Assembly: GCF_016595525.1 (NCBI RefSeq)
Contig: NZ_JAENII010000004.1
Coordinates: forward strand, 124,001 to 188,000
DNA from: Haloferula rosea
Lineage (GTDB): Bacteria; Verrucomicrobiota; Verrucomicrobiia; Verrucomicrobiales; Akkermansiaceae
DNA length: 64,000 bases
Direction of reading: 5' to 3'
Both the position numbers and the translations under genes were made by a program. Shown piece after piece: positions 1 to 8,870 of this stretch. The notes beneath the pieces are model-generated. The model saw only the letters and a program-made list of their open reading frames with translations, was not told the DNA's origin and made no database searches. The first letter of the stretch is position 1; the number at the start of each line of letters is the position of its first letter.

Positions 1-1271
1 AGCCGAATACGGCGCCGCTGCCGCGTGCCACCCGCCGCAGTCGCATCGCCTGGATCGGAGTGGCGGCAGCCGCCGCCGCCGTAGCCATCACCCTACCTGC
101 TCTCTCCCCAGAGCCCGTGACCGGACCGCTTGTCGAGTTCGGCCCCGAGTCGCACGGCCAGCTCGTTCACGAGTTGGCCGAGCGGAACCTGTCCCGCCTG
201 CTGCCCGGATCACGCATCGAGCTCAGCCATGGATCCGCCTCGATCCAGTTCGAGTCCGGTGGTGAAGCATACTTCGAGGGTCCCGGCCGCCTCGAATATC
301 TCGGACCGGATCGGTTCCGCCTCGTTGAAGGCCGAGCTTGGTTCGACAGCGGAAGCCGGTCGGTCGCCTGTCGTACCCAGCACCTCGAAGCCGAATCCCA
401 AGGTGCCGAGTTCGGGATGCTCGTGGATCACGCCGGTCGCGAAGAACTCCATGTCCTGAAGGGCGAGGTCACCATGACCAATGGGCCCGCCTCCCGCCAG
501 ACCGTGGATGCCGGAACCTCGGCGCTGTGGAGCACGGAGGATGTCACCCTGGTCAAAACCTCCCATTCCTTCGCGACTCGATTCCCGAGCGCGGTCACCG
601 TGTTCGAGGAAGACTTCAGTGAACCCGATCTGACGCCCCTCGCGGGTAAGAACCCGGATCATGGAGTGGGTTCATGGAAGGTCGAGTACGGCGGGCCATT
701 GATCGAAAATGGGGTTCTCGATACCAGTGGCAATGTCCGCCACACCGCTTTTGCCGGCATTTCCGGTCCGCCGCTCGATGAGCTTTCCCACATCCTGCTC
801 CTGACCCTCGAAACCGAGAACCCCGATACCGCGGGCTTCCACTCCGCAGGATGGGCCGGCGTCAGCTTGTTCACCGGAGACGAGGAACGGATCTTCGTCG
901 GGGACCCGAATGGTCCTGAAGAAGGCTGGGCCCTGCATCCGGCTGGATACAGTGCCCGCCACGCCTGCCCGCTGCTGGAAGGGAAGACGACCGTTACCCT
1001 TCGCTACGATTATCGCAGTGGCCTTGCCCAGCTCTTCGAAGGCACCGACACGTCCGGGCCCGCACTGGCATCCGAGTGGATCGCCCCCGGCCTTCAGTTT
1101 GATCGCGTCCGCATCGCAAATGGTTCCCAGGCTGACGCCGCCGTGGACGCTGGCAAGCCAGCATCCGCTGCCGGCGATGGCCCCGACGTCAATGTCCGCG
1201 GCGACATTGCGATCCGCCGAATCAAGCTTAGGGTACTCAGCTCCGAATCGGCCACCGTGCCAGGTTCGTGA
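1..1271 (+). CDS. FecR-like domain protein, 5' end missing
   Basis: The reading frame is open to the left edge, so the N-terminus lies outside the window. A GTG at 60 falls inside the membrane segment and is not the likely start. The visible part begins with a short basic stretch (RRSR) and an alanine-rich transmembrane helix at about 42-105. A FecR-like beta domain follows, with the pattern GSASIQFESGGEAYFEGPG and a later ELHVLKGEVTM. From about base 600 there is a second beta-rich region (FEEDFSEPDL) that resembles a LamG or jelly-roll module. FecR proteins are usually anti-sigma regulators that span the inner membrane; in Verrucomicrobiota such genes commonly follow an ECF sigma gene, which would lie to the left. 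The link to sigma regulation is inferred. Confidence 0.7.
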   Translation, partial: PNTAPLPRATRRSRIAWIGVAAAAAAVAITLPALSPEPVTGPLVEFGPESHGQLVHELAERNLSRLLPGSRIELSHGSASIQFESGGEAYFEGPGRLEYLGPDRFRLVEGRAWFDSGSRSVACRTQHLEAESQGAEFGMLVDHAGREELHVLKGEVTMTNGPASRQTVDAGTSALWSTEDVTLVKTSHSFATRFPSAVTVFEEDFSEPDLTPLAGKNPDHGVGSWKVEYGGPLIENGVLDTSGNVRHTAFAGISGPPLDELSHILLLTLETENPDTAGFHSAGWAGVSLFTGDEERIFVGDPNGPEEGWALHPAGYSARHACPLLEGKTTVTLRYDYRSGLAQLFEGTDTSGPALASEWIAPGLQFDRVRIANGSQADAAVDAGKPASAAGDGPDVNVRGDIAIRRIKLRVLSSESATVPGS

Positions 1272-1375
1272 ATCATCGATAAACCCATCTGGCCACATGG
1301 CCATTCCTACATAGGGAAGGATCACTCGGGATCGAGGGAGTCCCTCCCAGACCAAACCCGTATCGAACCCAGCCC

Positions 1376-4147
1376 ATGAAAAGCAACCCAGCAGCCGCTG
1401 CCCGTGTCCGGCTCACCACCACCGCCCTGACTTTGGGCCTTGCGTCCGTCGCCATCGCGCAGACCACGCAGAATTATTCCGATGCCACCGGCGAAGTCGC
1501 CGTGCCGGGAAACCCTTACCCTCACCTCGACATCACCTCCGTCGATGTGACGGTCAATGCCGCCGAGGACGAGATCACTTTCCGCATCAACCTCGATGGG
1601 GACCCCGTGGCCACCAACTGGGGCAACTACATGATCGGCATTCGGTCGGCAGGCGGCGGCGACACCTCCGGCAACGGCTGGGGACGCCCGATCGAATTCA
1701 CTCCCGGCATGACCCGATGGATCGGTTGCTGGGTGAACGACGGCGGATCAGTGACCGGTGGCAACGGCCAGATCTGGACCTATGCCGGGGCAAGCTGGAA
1801 CCAGACCGGATCGCTGAACGGGACGAACGGAACCGTCACGCCCGATGCGGCTGGAAAGTATGTCGAGATCGTCACGCCGACCGCCAATCTCGACCTCGGC
1901 CCGGGCGAGGTCTTTGCCTTTGACGTCTACACCTCCGGTGGCGGTGGTGGAGACGGTGCCGTCGACAGCCTGTCCGCCTCCGCGACCTCGATCGGCAACT
2001 GGCCCGATTCTTTTACGACGGATGCCGTAGGTGGTGCGCCCAACCCGGCCCTTGAGTTCACCATGCCGGGAACCGACCCCTTCGTGACCTGGATTCAGGG
2101 ATTCGGCCTCGCTCCCGGCGATCAGGGTGAGGACGACGATCCGGACATGGACAATCTGACCAACCGTGAGGAATTCGATGCCGATCTCGGCCTGAATCCG
2201 AACGATCCGGACACGGATGGCGACAACCTCGATGACGATGTGGAAACCGGAACAGGCACCTACGTGTCCGTGCTTGATACGGGATCCCTTCCTGCCGACG
2301 ACGATACTGATGACGACGGGTACCTGGACGGCGTCGAGGTCGACGGAACCGCCCTGGGCTATCTGTCCGACCCGAACGAGTTCAACCATGATGATGTCGT
2401 GCTTGCCGGCACCTTCCTGACACCTTCCTTCGATCCCACCGGCAACGGTTTGGATCCACTCGGCACGGATGGATTCATGACTCCGGTCGGGACGGGTCTG
2501 ACCGAGCAGTATCAATGGATGCACCGCATCCAGTTGAGCCCCACCGGGAATTACAGCTTCAAGTTCACCAATGGTCTCGACTGGGCGGATCCCGATCACT
2601 GGCAATGGGGAGCCAACGGCTCGCCCAACCAAGTCGTCCGCAACGGCAGTGACATCGAAGTCAGCGTACCACTCAGCGGCATCCATGATTTTGCCATCGA
2701 TACCGCCAATCTGACCTACTCGGTCACCCGCGCGACCTTCCCGGATCTCCCAAGCTTTCTCGCTGCCTACGGGTTGGCAAGCGGAGGAGATGACGACGAC
2801 TCCGACAATCTGGACAACTCGGAGGAGTTCGCGCTCGGCACCGACCCGACCAATCCGGATACCGATGGCGACGGCCTTGAGGACGGTTGGGAAAACAACA
2901 CGGGAACCTGGTTGAGCGGCACCCAGACCGGCACCGATCCGCTCGATGCAGACAGCGATGATGATACGCTGTCAGACGGGATCGAGAGCAACTCGGGAAC
3001 CTTCAACGGTGCGGGAAACCCCGGAACCAACCCCAACGAGGTCGACAGCGACGGAGACGGGGAGAACGACAACATCGAGATCTTCCAAGGGACCGACCCG
3101 ACGGACATCAATGATTCGTCCGCCAGCAACGGACTGCCCCTCGTCGACGGGACCAAGGATTCCCTCTATGGCAGCTTCCTCGCGCGCCAGACGATCCAGA
3201 CCAATTTCGGAGACAACATCAACGAGTTGAATGCCGCTTATGGCAAGGTGGTCGATGGAAAGCTCTACCTGATGCTGACCGGCAATCTCGGTGACAACTT
3301 CAACAAGCTGGAGATCTTCATCGATTCGACCGACGACGTGACTGACAACACCTTCATTTCCGCGGGGAATGACGGCGCCAGTGCCATGGATGACATGTTG
3401 TTCGATACGGAATTCACCCCGGAATACCACATCATCCTGAGGCGTGGCCTCGGCAAGTTCGACGTTGATTTCGCTGACCTTGGAGCCGGTGTGTGGACCG
3501 CCTACGAAGCCGTGTTGAATCAGGGCACCGAGGGTTTTGGTACGACAGGCGTAGGAGTGAATACGCTGCCCATCAACGTGGCCTACAACAACTCCAATAC
3601 CGGGGGCGTCGGTGGTGGAACAGGAGCTGCCGATCAGGCTGCGGCTGCTGCAGCCATCCACGGGATCGAGATTTGCATCGACCTCGTCGACCTGGGTTCG
3701 CCCGTGGCACCGATGAAGGTCATGGCGGCGATCAACAACGACAACCACTCGTTCCTCTCCAACCAAATCCTCGGCGGACTACCGGTCGACCTGGACGGGG
3801 TGGGGCTCGGCACCAACAACCTTGGTGATCCTTCGGTGGTCGAGTTTGACCTGATCGATCAGGACCAGTTCTTCCCGGTCGCCCTGACCACCCCGAACGC
3901 GGACTTCTCGATCAAGTCGACCACCCTGATCAATGGAGGAACCCAGCTGGAGATCGAGGTGGGAGGTCTGACCAACGGGACACAGTATGTCCTTCGTGAG
4001 TCTGCCGACTTGAGCGGATTCGGAGCCGTGACAACAACGGTGACTCCCGCCGCATCCTTCCTCGCCAGCGGCACGACGCAGACGCTGGTCGTTGACCTTC
4101 CCGTCGGCGACAAGCGCTTCTACCGTGTCGAGGAGGTCACTCCCTGA
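1376..4147 (+). CDS. Large secreted protein with calcium-binding (thrombospondin type 3-like) repeats
   Basis: A protein of 923 residues with a clear signal peptide ending near VAIAQ. An N-terminal beta-rich domain of about 200 residues is followed by blocks of Asp-rich repeats at about residues 250-310 and 470-585. Typical units are NPNDPDTDGDNLDDD, NPDTDGDGLEDGWE and NEVDSDGDGENDN. These match thrombospondin type 3 or EF-hand-like calcium loops, common in secreted proteins of this phylum. The C-terminal third is beta-rich and ends with a module typical of verrucomicrobial secreted proteins (YVLRESADLSGF). There is no PEP-CTERM tail or membrane anchor. It lies 104 bases after the FecR-like gene and may be its target or partner, but no function can be assigned. 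Confidence 0.75.
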   Translation: MKSNPAAAARVRLTTTALTLGLASVAIAQTTQNYSDATGEVAVPGNPYPHLDITSVDVTVNAAEDEITFRINLDGDPVATNWGNYMIGIRSAGGGDTSGNGWGRPIEFTPGMTRWIGCWVNDGGSVTGGNGQIWTYAGASWNQTGSLNGTNGTVTPDAAGKYVEIVTPTANLDLGPGEVFAFDVYTSGGGGGDGAVDSLSASATSIGNWPDSFTTDAVGGAPNPALEFTMPGTDPFVTWIQGFGLAPGDQGEDDDPDMDNLTNREEFDADLGLNPNDPDTDGDNLDDDVETGTGTYVSVLDTGSLPADDDTDDDGYLDGVEVDGTALGYLSDPNEFNHDDVVLAGTFLTPSFDPTGNGLDPLGTDGFMTPVGTGLTEQYQWMHRIQLSPTGNYSFKFTNGLDWADPDHWQWGANGSPNQVVRNGSDIEVSVPLSGIHDFAIDTANLTYSVTRATFPDLPSFLAAYGLASGGDDDDSDNLDNSEEFALGTDPTNPDTDGDGLEDGWENNTGTWLSGTQTGTDPLDADSDDDTLSDGIESNSGTFNGAGNPGTNPNEVDSDGDGENDNIEIFQGTDPTDINDSSASNGLPLVDGTKDSLYGSFLARQTIQTNFGDNINELNAAYGKVVDGKLYLMLTGNLGDNFNKLEIFIDSTDDVTDNTFISAGNDGASAMDDMLFDTEFTPEYHIILRRGLGKFDVDFADLGAGVWTAYEAVLNQGTEGFGTTGVGVNTLPINVAYNNSNTGGVGGGTGAADQAAAAAAIHGIEICIDLVDLGSPVAPMKVMAAINNDNHSFLSNQILGGLPVDLDGVGLGTNNLGDPSVVEFDLIDQDQFFPVALTTPNADFSIKSTTLINGGTQLEIEVGGLTNGTQYVLRESADLSGFGAVTTTVTPAASFLASGTTQTLVVDLPVGDKRFYRVEEVTP

Positions 4148-4172
4148 GGCTTCCAATCCTTCTCCTCCAGAT

Positions 4173-4214
4173 GGCCCGGTGCCGGGACTCGCTTGAGTCC
4201 CGGCGACCCGGGCC
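4173..4214 (+). terminator. Long GC-rich stem-loop, probable terminator
   Basis: An inverted repeat of about 18 bases per arm with a GCTT loop, for example GCCGGGACTC pairing with GAGTCCCGGC. It follows the stop codon at 4147 and precedes the GH97 gene. There is no strong T-run, only TCATTCATTT, so it could also be an mRNA-stabilising hairpin. Confidence 0.55.
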
Positions 4215-4232
4215 TCATTCATTTCCACGATC

Positions 4233-7043
4233 ATGAAATCCATCCTGCTGCTCCTGGCTGCCGGTTCGACCTTGTTTGCCGATCCGGTGGAAATCCGTAA
4301 CCGCTTCCCGAAGGACGGGATGCACTACCTCGGAGCCGGTGGAGACCCGATGGCCTGCACCACGGATGCAAGGAAGGCAACATGGACGATCCGGGAGGAT
4401 GGCAAATCCGTGCACTTGATTCATGAAGCAAGCGGCAAGGCCTTCGGCTTCGTGAAAGGCACACCCCGGGCCGTCGACCCGGATCAGGCAGCGACCCTGT
4501 CGGTCGAGCAGGTCGAGGAGGGATGGGTGAGATTACGGTCGGCGGAGCATGGCATGCTTCATACCGAGAATCGCCAAGGCGGCATTCAGGTGGGCGACGA
4601 ACCTCGTCCGGACTGGTGGAGTGCGCAGTGGGAGATCGTCACGCGAACGGATCATGAAACGCTGAGCTCACCGGATGGCCGGTGCCGGATCCACTTCTCC
4701 CTGGCGAATGGACGACCGGAGTACTCGCTTACTTTCGGAGACGAGTTGATCCTTTCCCCATCTCCGCTGGGCCTTGTCTTCAAGGATCGTCCTCCGTTGA
4801 CCGGACCTTTCAAGGTCATCCGTCGCCAAAGCAGGAGCATCGATGAAACATGGAAGCCGGTGTGGGGCCAGCAGTCGGAAATCCGGGATCACGGTGAGGA
4901 GCTGAGCATCGAGCTCGAAGAAACGGCCACCACCCAACGCCGGATGATCCTTGTCTTCAGGGCCCATGACGATGGCGTCGCCTTCCGCTACATCCTGCCC
5001 GAACAACCGAATCTGAGCACCTTTGCGATCACCGAGGAACGCACCACCTTTCACTTCGCGGCGGAGGCGGATGCATGGTGGTGCGAGGATCTTCCCGACA
5101 CCTACGAACGCGATTATCGTGAGACGCCGCTTTCCGAAGCCGCGCCCGAGGGGATGCAGACACCGGCGACGTTCCGCACTCCCCAGGGGAGTTATGTCAG
5201 CATTCATGAAGCCGCATTGGTCGATTGGGCGGGGATGAAACTCAAGAGCGCGGACGCCGCCTCCAACCTGTCTCCCAAGGCGGATCTGGTGCCTTGGTTC
5301 GACTCGGACATCCGCGTCAAGGGCCGGACGCCGATGCGTTCGCCATGGCGCACCATCCAGCTCGCCAAACGCCCGGGCGGATTGATCGAATCGTCCCTCA
5401 TCCTCAACCTGAATGAACCCTCGGCGATCACCGACACCTCATGGATCGAGCCCTCCAAGTTCATGGGCATCTGGTGGGGGATGATCACCAACACCTGGAC
5501 GTGGGACCACGATGACCCGGACCAGCACGGCGCCACCACGGAGAGAGCAAAACGATACATCGACGCCTGCGCCGAGGTGGGTGCCACCGGCTTGCTCGTC
5601 GAAGGTTGGTGTGAGGGCTGGTCGGGCGGCATCCCGGGATGGAGGAACATGGAATTCACCAACCCGACCGATGACTTCGACATCCTCGAGGTCGTGAAAT
5701 ACGGGCGCTCCAAGGGCGTGCGTCTGGTCGGCCATCATGAAACCGGGGGAGACATCCCGAACTACGAGCGGCAGGCCGAAGCGGCCTTCAACTACTACCG
5801 CAAGCTCGGCATCAACACCGTGAAGACCGGATACGTCACGGGGGACAAACCGGTCTACACCGACACGCCGCCGGGCAATGAACACCACCACGGGCAATAC
5901 ATGGTGCGGCACTATCAGCGCATCATCGAACTCGCCGCGAAGTACCAGATCATGATCGATGCCCACGAGCCGATCAAACCCACCGGCCTGTCGCGCACCT
6001 GGCCGAACTTCGTCGCCCGTGAGGGAGCCCGCGGTGGCGAGTTCAACAGCTTCGTTGGCAACCCTCCACGCCACACCACCATCCTCCCCTTCACGCGCAT
6101 CCTCGGCGGCCCGATGGACTACACCCCGGGGCTCTTCGACTGTGCGTTCCAGCCCGACAAACCCTTCTCGACCCGAGCCAACCAGCTCGCGCTCTACGTG
6201 GTCCTGTGGAGCCCGTTGCAGATGGCCGCCGACCACTACCAGTGCTACCAGGGCGAAGCCGCGGCCACCTTCATCCGCCGGGTTCCTGTGGGTGACTGGG
6301 ACGAGACGCGCATCCTCGATGCCGGAATCGGAGACTACATCGTGACCGCCCGTCGCAAGGGCAAGCGGTGGTATGTGGGTGCGGTGAACGACGAGAACCC
6401 TCGTACTTTGAAGGTCGACCTGGGGGGCATCCTTGACCCCGGGAGCAACTACGAGGCCATTCTGTACGCCGATGCGGCGGATGCGGACTACCGCAGCAAC
6501 CCACACGCGATGGAGATCACGAAGATCACCTTCAAGTCACCCCATCTGTTGGAGTTGAACCTGAGGGCCGGCGGTGGTGCGGCCATCGAGATCCACCCTG
6601 CGGGCGACCCGCTCGAGCTGCCCGAAGGAGATGCCGGAACACCACCTCGAGCCACGCCGCTCCGGTTGCGCGCCAAGCACAGCGATCGCGCCCTGACCTC
6701 GGTCGACGGTACCATTCAGCAGAAGGACATCAGCAAGGGTAGCCAGCAATGGATGCTCGAACCCGCCGAGGGTGACCAGTGGCGGATCGTCATGGGTGAC
6801 TTGGTATTGGCTGCCGAAGGCAACGAGAATGGCGCACCGGTCCGTCTTGAGACCGACCGCAAGGATGCCTTGCAGCGGTGGCGGCTGGAACACGTGGCAG
6901 GCAGCTACTACCACATCGTCAACGCCGATGGCGGTCGCTTGCTCGATGTCATCGGCGGCAGCTACGCCGATGGTGCCGCCACCCACCTCTGGGAGAAGGC
7001 ACACGTTCCGAGTCAGGTCTGGTGGATCGATCCGGTCGAATAG
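4233..7043 (+). CDS. Glycoside hydrolase family 97 enzyme with N- and C-terminal lectin-like regions
   Basis: A secreted enzyme of 936 residues; the signal peptide ends at LFA-DP. The GH97 part starts near residue 150 (SSPDGRCRIHFSL) and runs to about residue 790. It has the N-terminal super-sandwich, then a (beta/alpha)8 barrel with FMGIWWGMITNTWTW, INTVKTGYVTGD and HEPIKPTGLSRTWPN. In the KTGY motif, Gly at about 533 sits where retaining GH97 members have a nucleophilic Asp; from family knowledge this favours the inverting, calcium-dependent alpha-glucosidase type (SusB-like). Residues 20-150 and 800-936 look like ricin-type beta-trefoil repeats (YYHIVNADGGRLLDVIGGS), suggesting carbohydrate binding at both ends. 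The predicted product acts in the periplasm or outside the cell on alpha-linked glucose or galactose. Confidence 0.88.
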   Translation: MKSILLLLAAGSTLFADPVEIRNRFPKDGMHYLGAGGDPMACTTDARKATWTIREDGKSVHLIHEASGKAFGFVKGTPRAVDPDQAATLSVEQVEEGWVRLRSAEHGMLHTENRQGGIQVGDEPRPDWWSAQWEIVTRTDHETLSSPDGRCRIHFSLANGRPEYSLTFGDELILSPSPLGLVFKDRPPLTGPFKVIRRQSRSIDETWKPVWGQQSEIRDHGEELSIELEETATTQRRMILVFRAHDDGVAFRYILPEQPNLSTFAITEERTTFHFAAEADAWWCEDLPDTYERDYRETPLSEAAPEGMQTPATFRTPQGSYVSIHEAALVDWAGMKLKSADAASNLSPKADLVPWFDSDIRVKGRTPMRSPWRTIQLAKRPGGLIESSLILNLNEPSAITDTSWIEPSKFMGIWWGMITNTWTWDHDDPDQHGATTERAKRYIDACAEVGATGLLVEGWCEGWSGGIPGWRNMEFTNPTDDFDILEVVKYGRSKGVRLVGHHETGGDIPNYERQAEAAFNYYRKLGINTVKTGYVTGDKPVYTDTPPGNEHHHGQYMVRHYQRIIELAAKYQIMIDAHEPIKPTGLSRTWPNFVAREGARGGEFNSFVGNPPRHTTILPFTRILGGPMDYTPGLFDCAFQPDKPFSTRANQLALYVVLWSPLQMAADHYQCYQGEAAATFIRRVPVGDWDETRILDAGIGDYIVTARRKGKRWYVGAVNDENPRTLKVDLGGILDPGSNYEAILYADAADADYRSNPHAMEITKITFKSPHLLELNLRAGGGAAIEIHPAGDPLELPEGDAGTPPRATPLRLRAKHSDRALTSVDGTIQQKDISKGSQQWMLEPAEGDQWRIVMGDLVLAAEGNENGAPVRLETDRKDALQRWRLEHVAGSYYHIVNADGGRLLDVIGGSYADGAATHLWEKAHVPSQVWWIDPVE

Positions 7044-7050
7044 AGGATGC

Positions 7051-7455
7051 TCAGCTTCGCGGCGCTGCCGCCTTGGCGACAAGCTCCTCGACCACTTCCA
7101 GGTTCAGATTCTCCAGTTTGGTGAAGCGGATGCAGCTCTTGCCCACCGAGACCTTGCCCAGGCGCTCCTTTGCCTCCTCGGCTGGGTAGCAGCCATTCTC
7201 CCCCTCGCCGCAGAGATACAAGCTCATGTGGGCCTTCTGGCTGGCCAGGGCGATCCTCGGCCACTCACCGCTGCAGCCACTCTGGGTGCGGTAGGGCTCG
7301 AGCCCGTAACCGATCATCCCGTAGACGATGACGGGCTCCAGGTCGGGGGCGGTGCGGCGGATCAGCTGGTGCATGGTCGTCATCGCCTCCCGTCGCTTCT
7401 CCGGCACCCACGCAAGGTAGTCGGCAGGGGTTGTGATGGCGTCCGGAGCCTTCAT
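7051..7455 (-). CDS. DUF1801 (YdhG-like) family protein
   Basis: A small soluble protein of 134 residues. The pattern DYLAWVPEKRREAMTTMHQL near the N-terminus, GMIGYGLEPY in the middle and KSCIRFTKLENLNLEVVEEL near the end fits the DUF1801 family, which adopts the YdhG fold. Members are often annotated as iron-chaperone-like, but biochemical evidence is thin. Length is normal for the family. It converges on the GH97 gene, with 7 bases between stops, and is divergent from aspartate kinase. Confidence 0.75.
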   Translation of the reverse strand: MKAPDAITTPADYLAWVPEKRREAMTTMHQLIRRTAPDLEPVIVYGMIGYGLEPYRTQSGCSGEWPRIALASQKAHMSLYLCGEGENGCYPAEEAKERLGKVSVGKSCIRFTKLENLNLEVVEELVAKAAAPRS

Positions 7456-7554
7456 CCCGCCAGTTTGGACGGGATTCCGTTCAAGTCCAGTCAGTGCTGC
7501 CTCATCCCGTTCTTGCCAAGCGCTCCGAGGTCTCTTTCACTCCCGCCCCCGGCC

Positions 7555-8784
7555 ATGGCCCTCATCGTTCAAAAATACGGCGGTTCTTCCGTTGGCACCA
7601 TCGATCGCATCCGCAATGTCGCCCAGCGGATCAAGCGGACCTGTGACGATGGCAATCAGGTCGTCGCGGTCGTTTCTGCCATGGGCGGCGTGACGGACAA
7701 GCTGATCGGCATGGCGGGTGAGCTCACCGCCAATCCCCCGGAGCGGGAACTCGATGTGCTGCTCTCCACCGGCGAGCAACAATCGATCGCTCTGCTCAGC
7801 ATGGCGCTGAATGAACTCGGCGTCGAAGCCATGTCGGTGACCGGTCGCCAGGCGGGCATCCGCACCACCGGCAGCCACACCCGTGGCCGCATCGAGGACA
7901 TCCAGCCGGATTTCATGTGCAGCCAACTCGAGCAGGGGAAATGCCTCGTCGTGGCCGGCTTCCAGGGGATCACCCCGGATGGCATGATCCACACGCTTGG
8001 CCGTGGAGGCTCCGACCTGACCGCCATTGCGGTGGCCGCCGCGGTGAAGGCCGATGTCTGCCAGATCCTCACCGATGTCGATGGCGTCTACACCTGCGAC
8101 CCCCGGGTCGTGAAGAATGCCCGCAAACTCCCCGAGATCTCCTATGACGAGATGCTTGAAATGGCGTCGTCCGGCTCCAAAGTGATGCAGTCGCGTTCGG
8201 TCGAGTTTGCCAAGAAATACGGCGTGCTTTTCGAAGTCCGCTCATCCCTCAATGACAACCCGGGCACGATCGTGCTCGAAGAACATCCCACCATGGAAAA
8301 CGTCGTCATCCGCGGAGTCTCGATCGAGCGCTCCCAAGCCCGCGTCACCATCACCGGCATCCCGGACGAACCCGGCATGTCCGCCAAGATCCTGTGCGCC
8401 CTCGGCGATGCGGAGATCAACATCGACATGATCGTTTCGAACATCGCCAGTGACGGCTTCGCACGGCACTCGTTCACGATGCACTCGAACGACCTCGGTC
8501 GTGCCCAGGCCGCGCTCAAGCCACTCCTCGCGAGCATCGGGCCCGACGCCAAGGTCGAGACCGAAGCCGGCATCGCCAAGCTCTCCTCGGTCGGCATCGG
8601 CATGCGCTCCCACTCGGGCGTGGCCGCCACCATGTTCCGCGCGCTGGGTGAGGCAGGCATCAACATCGGCATGATCTCCACCTCGGAAATCAAGATTGCC
8701 GTGACGGTCGATGAAACACGCATCGAAGACGCCGCCCGCGCCGTCCACGATGCCTTCCAGCTCGACAAGCCACCCGTGGCCTGA
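7555..8784 (+). CDS. lysC: Aspartate kinase
   Basis: Phosphorylates aspartate as the first step toward lysine, methionine and threonine. The ATG at 7555 gives 409 residues and the canonical N-terminus MALIVQKYGGSSVG. The frame stays open far upstream, but that stretch overlaps the GH97 gene and has no kinase similarity. The kinase domain covers about 1-245 (GRGGSDLTAIAVAAA, DVDGVYTCDPR). Two ACT domains follow, at about 265-340 and 345-405 (ITGIPDEPGMSAKIL and VGIGMRSHSGVAATMFRAL). This is the architecture of feedback-sensitive monofunctional enzymes, usually inhibited by lysine or threonine. A strong terminator follows. Confidence 0.97.
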   Translation: MALIVQKYGGSSVGTIDRIRNVAQRIKRTCDDGNQVVAVVSAMGGVTDKLIGMAGELTANPPERELDVLLSTGEQQSIALLSMALNELGVEAMSVTGRQAGIRTTGSHTRGRIEDIQPDFMCSQLEQGKCLVVAGFQGITPDGMIHTLGRGGSDLTAIAVAAAVKADVCQILTDVDGVYTCDPRVVKNARKLPEISYDEMLEMASSGSKVMQSRSVEFAKKYGVLFEVRSSLNDNPGTIVLEEHPTMENVVIRGVSIERSQARVTITGIPDEPGMSAKILCALGDAEINIDMIVSNIASDGFARHSFTMHSNDLGRAQAALKPLLASIGPDAKVETEAGIAKLSSVGIGMRSHSGVAATMFRALGEAGINIGMISTSEIKIAVTVDETRIEDAARAVHDAFQLDKPPVA

Positions 8785-8817
8785 GGGCTGCCGCAGCGCA
8801 AGGTCCGACCCTCTTTC

Positions 8818-8857
8818 CTCCGTGTCAGGCTTGCCAGCCGACACGGAGTTTTCTTTT
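8818..8857 (+). terminator. Rho-independent terminator after lysC
   Basis: Stem CTCCGTGTC / GACACGGAG followed by TTTTCTTTT. It lies 33 bases after the lysC stop and just before the convergent DUF2339 gene. Confidence 0.85.
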
Positions 8858-8870
8858 CCGGGGATGAGGT

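Noticed and set aside
6772-7554. N-terminal extension of aspartate kinase
   Set aside because: The extra 261 codons overlap the GH97 gene and the DUF1801 gene and lack similarity to kinases. The ATG at 7555 gives the classic N-terminus.
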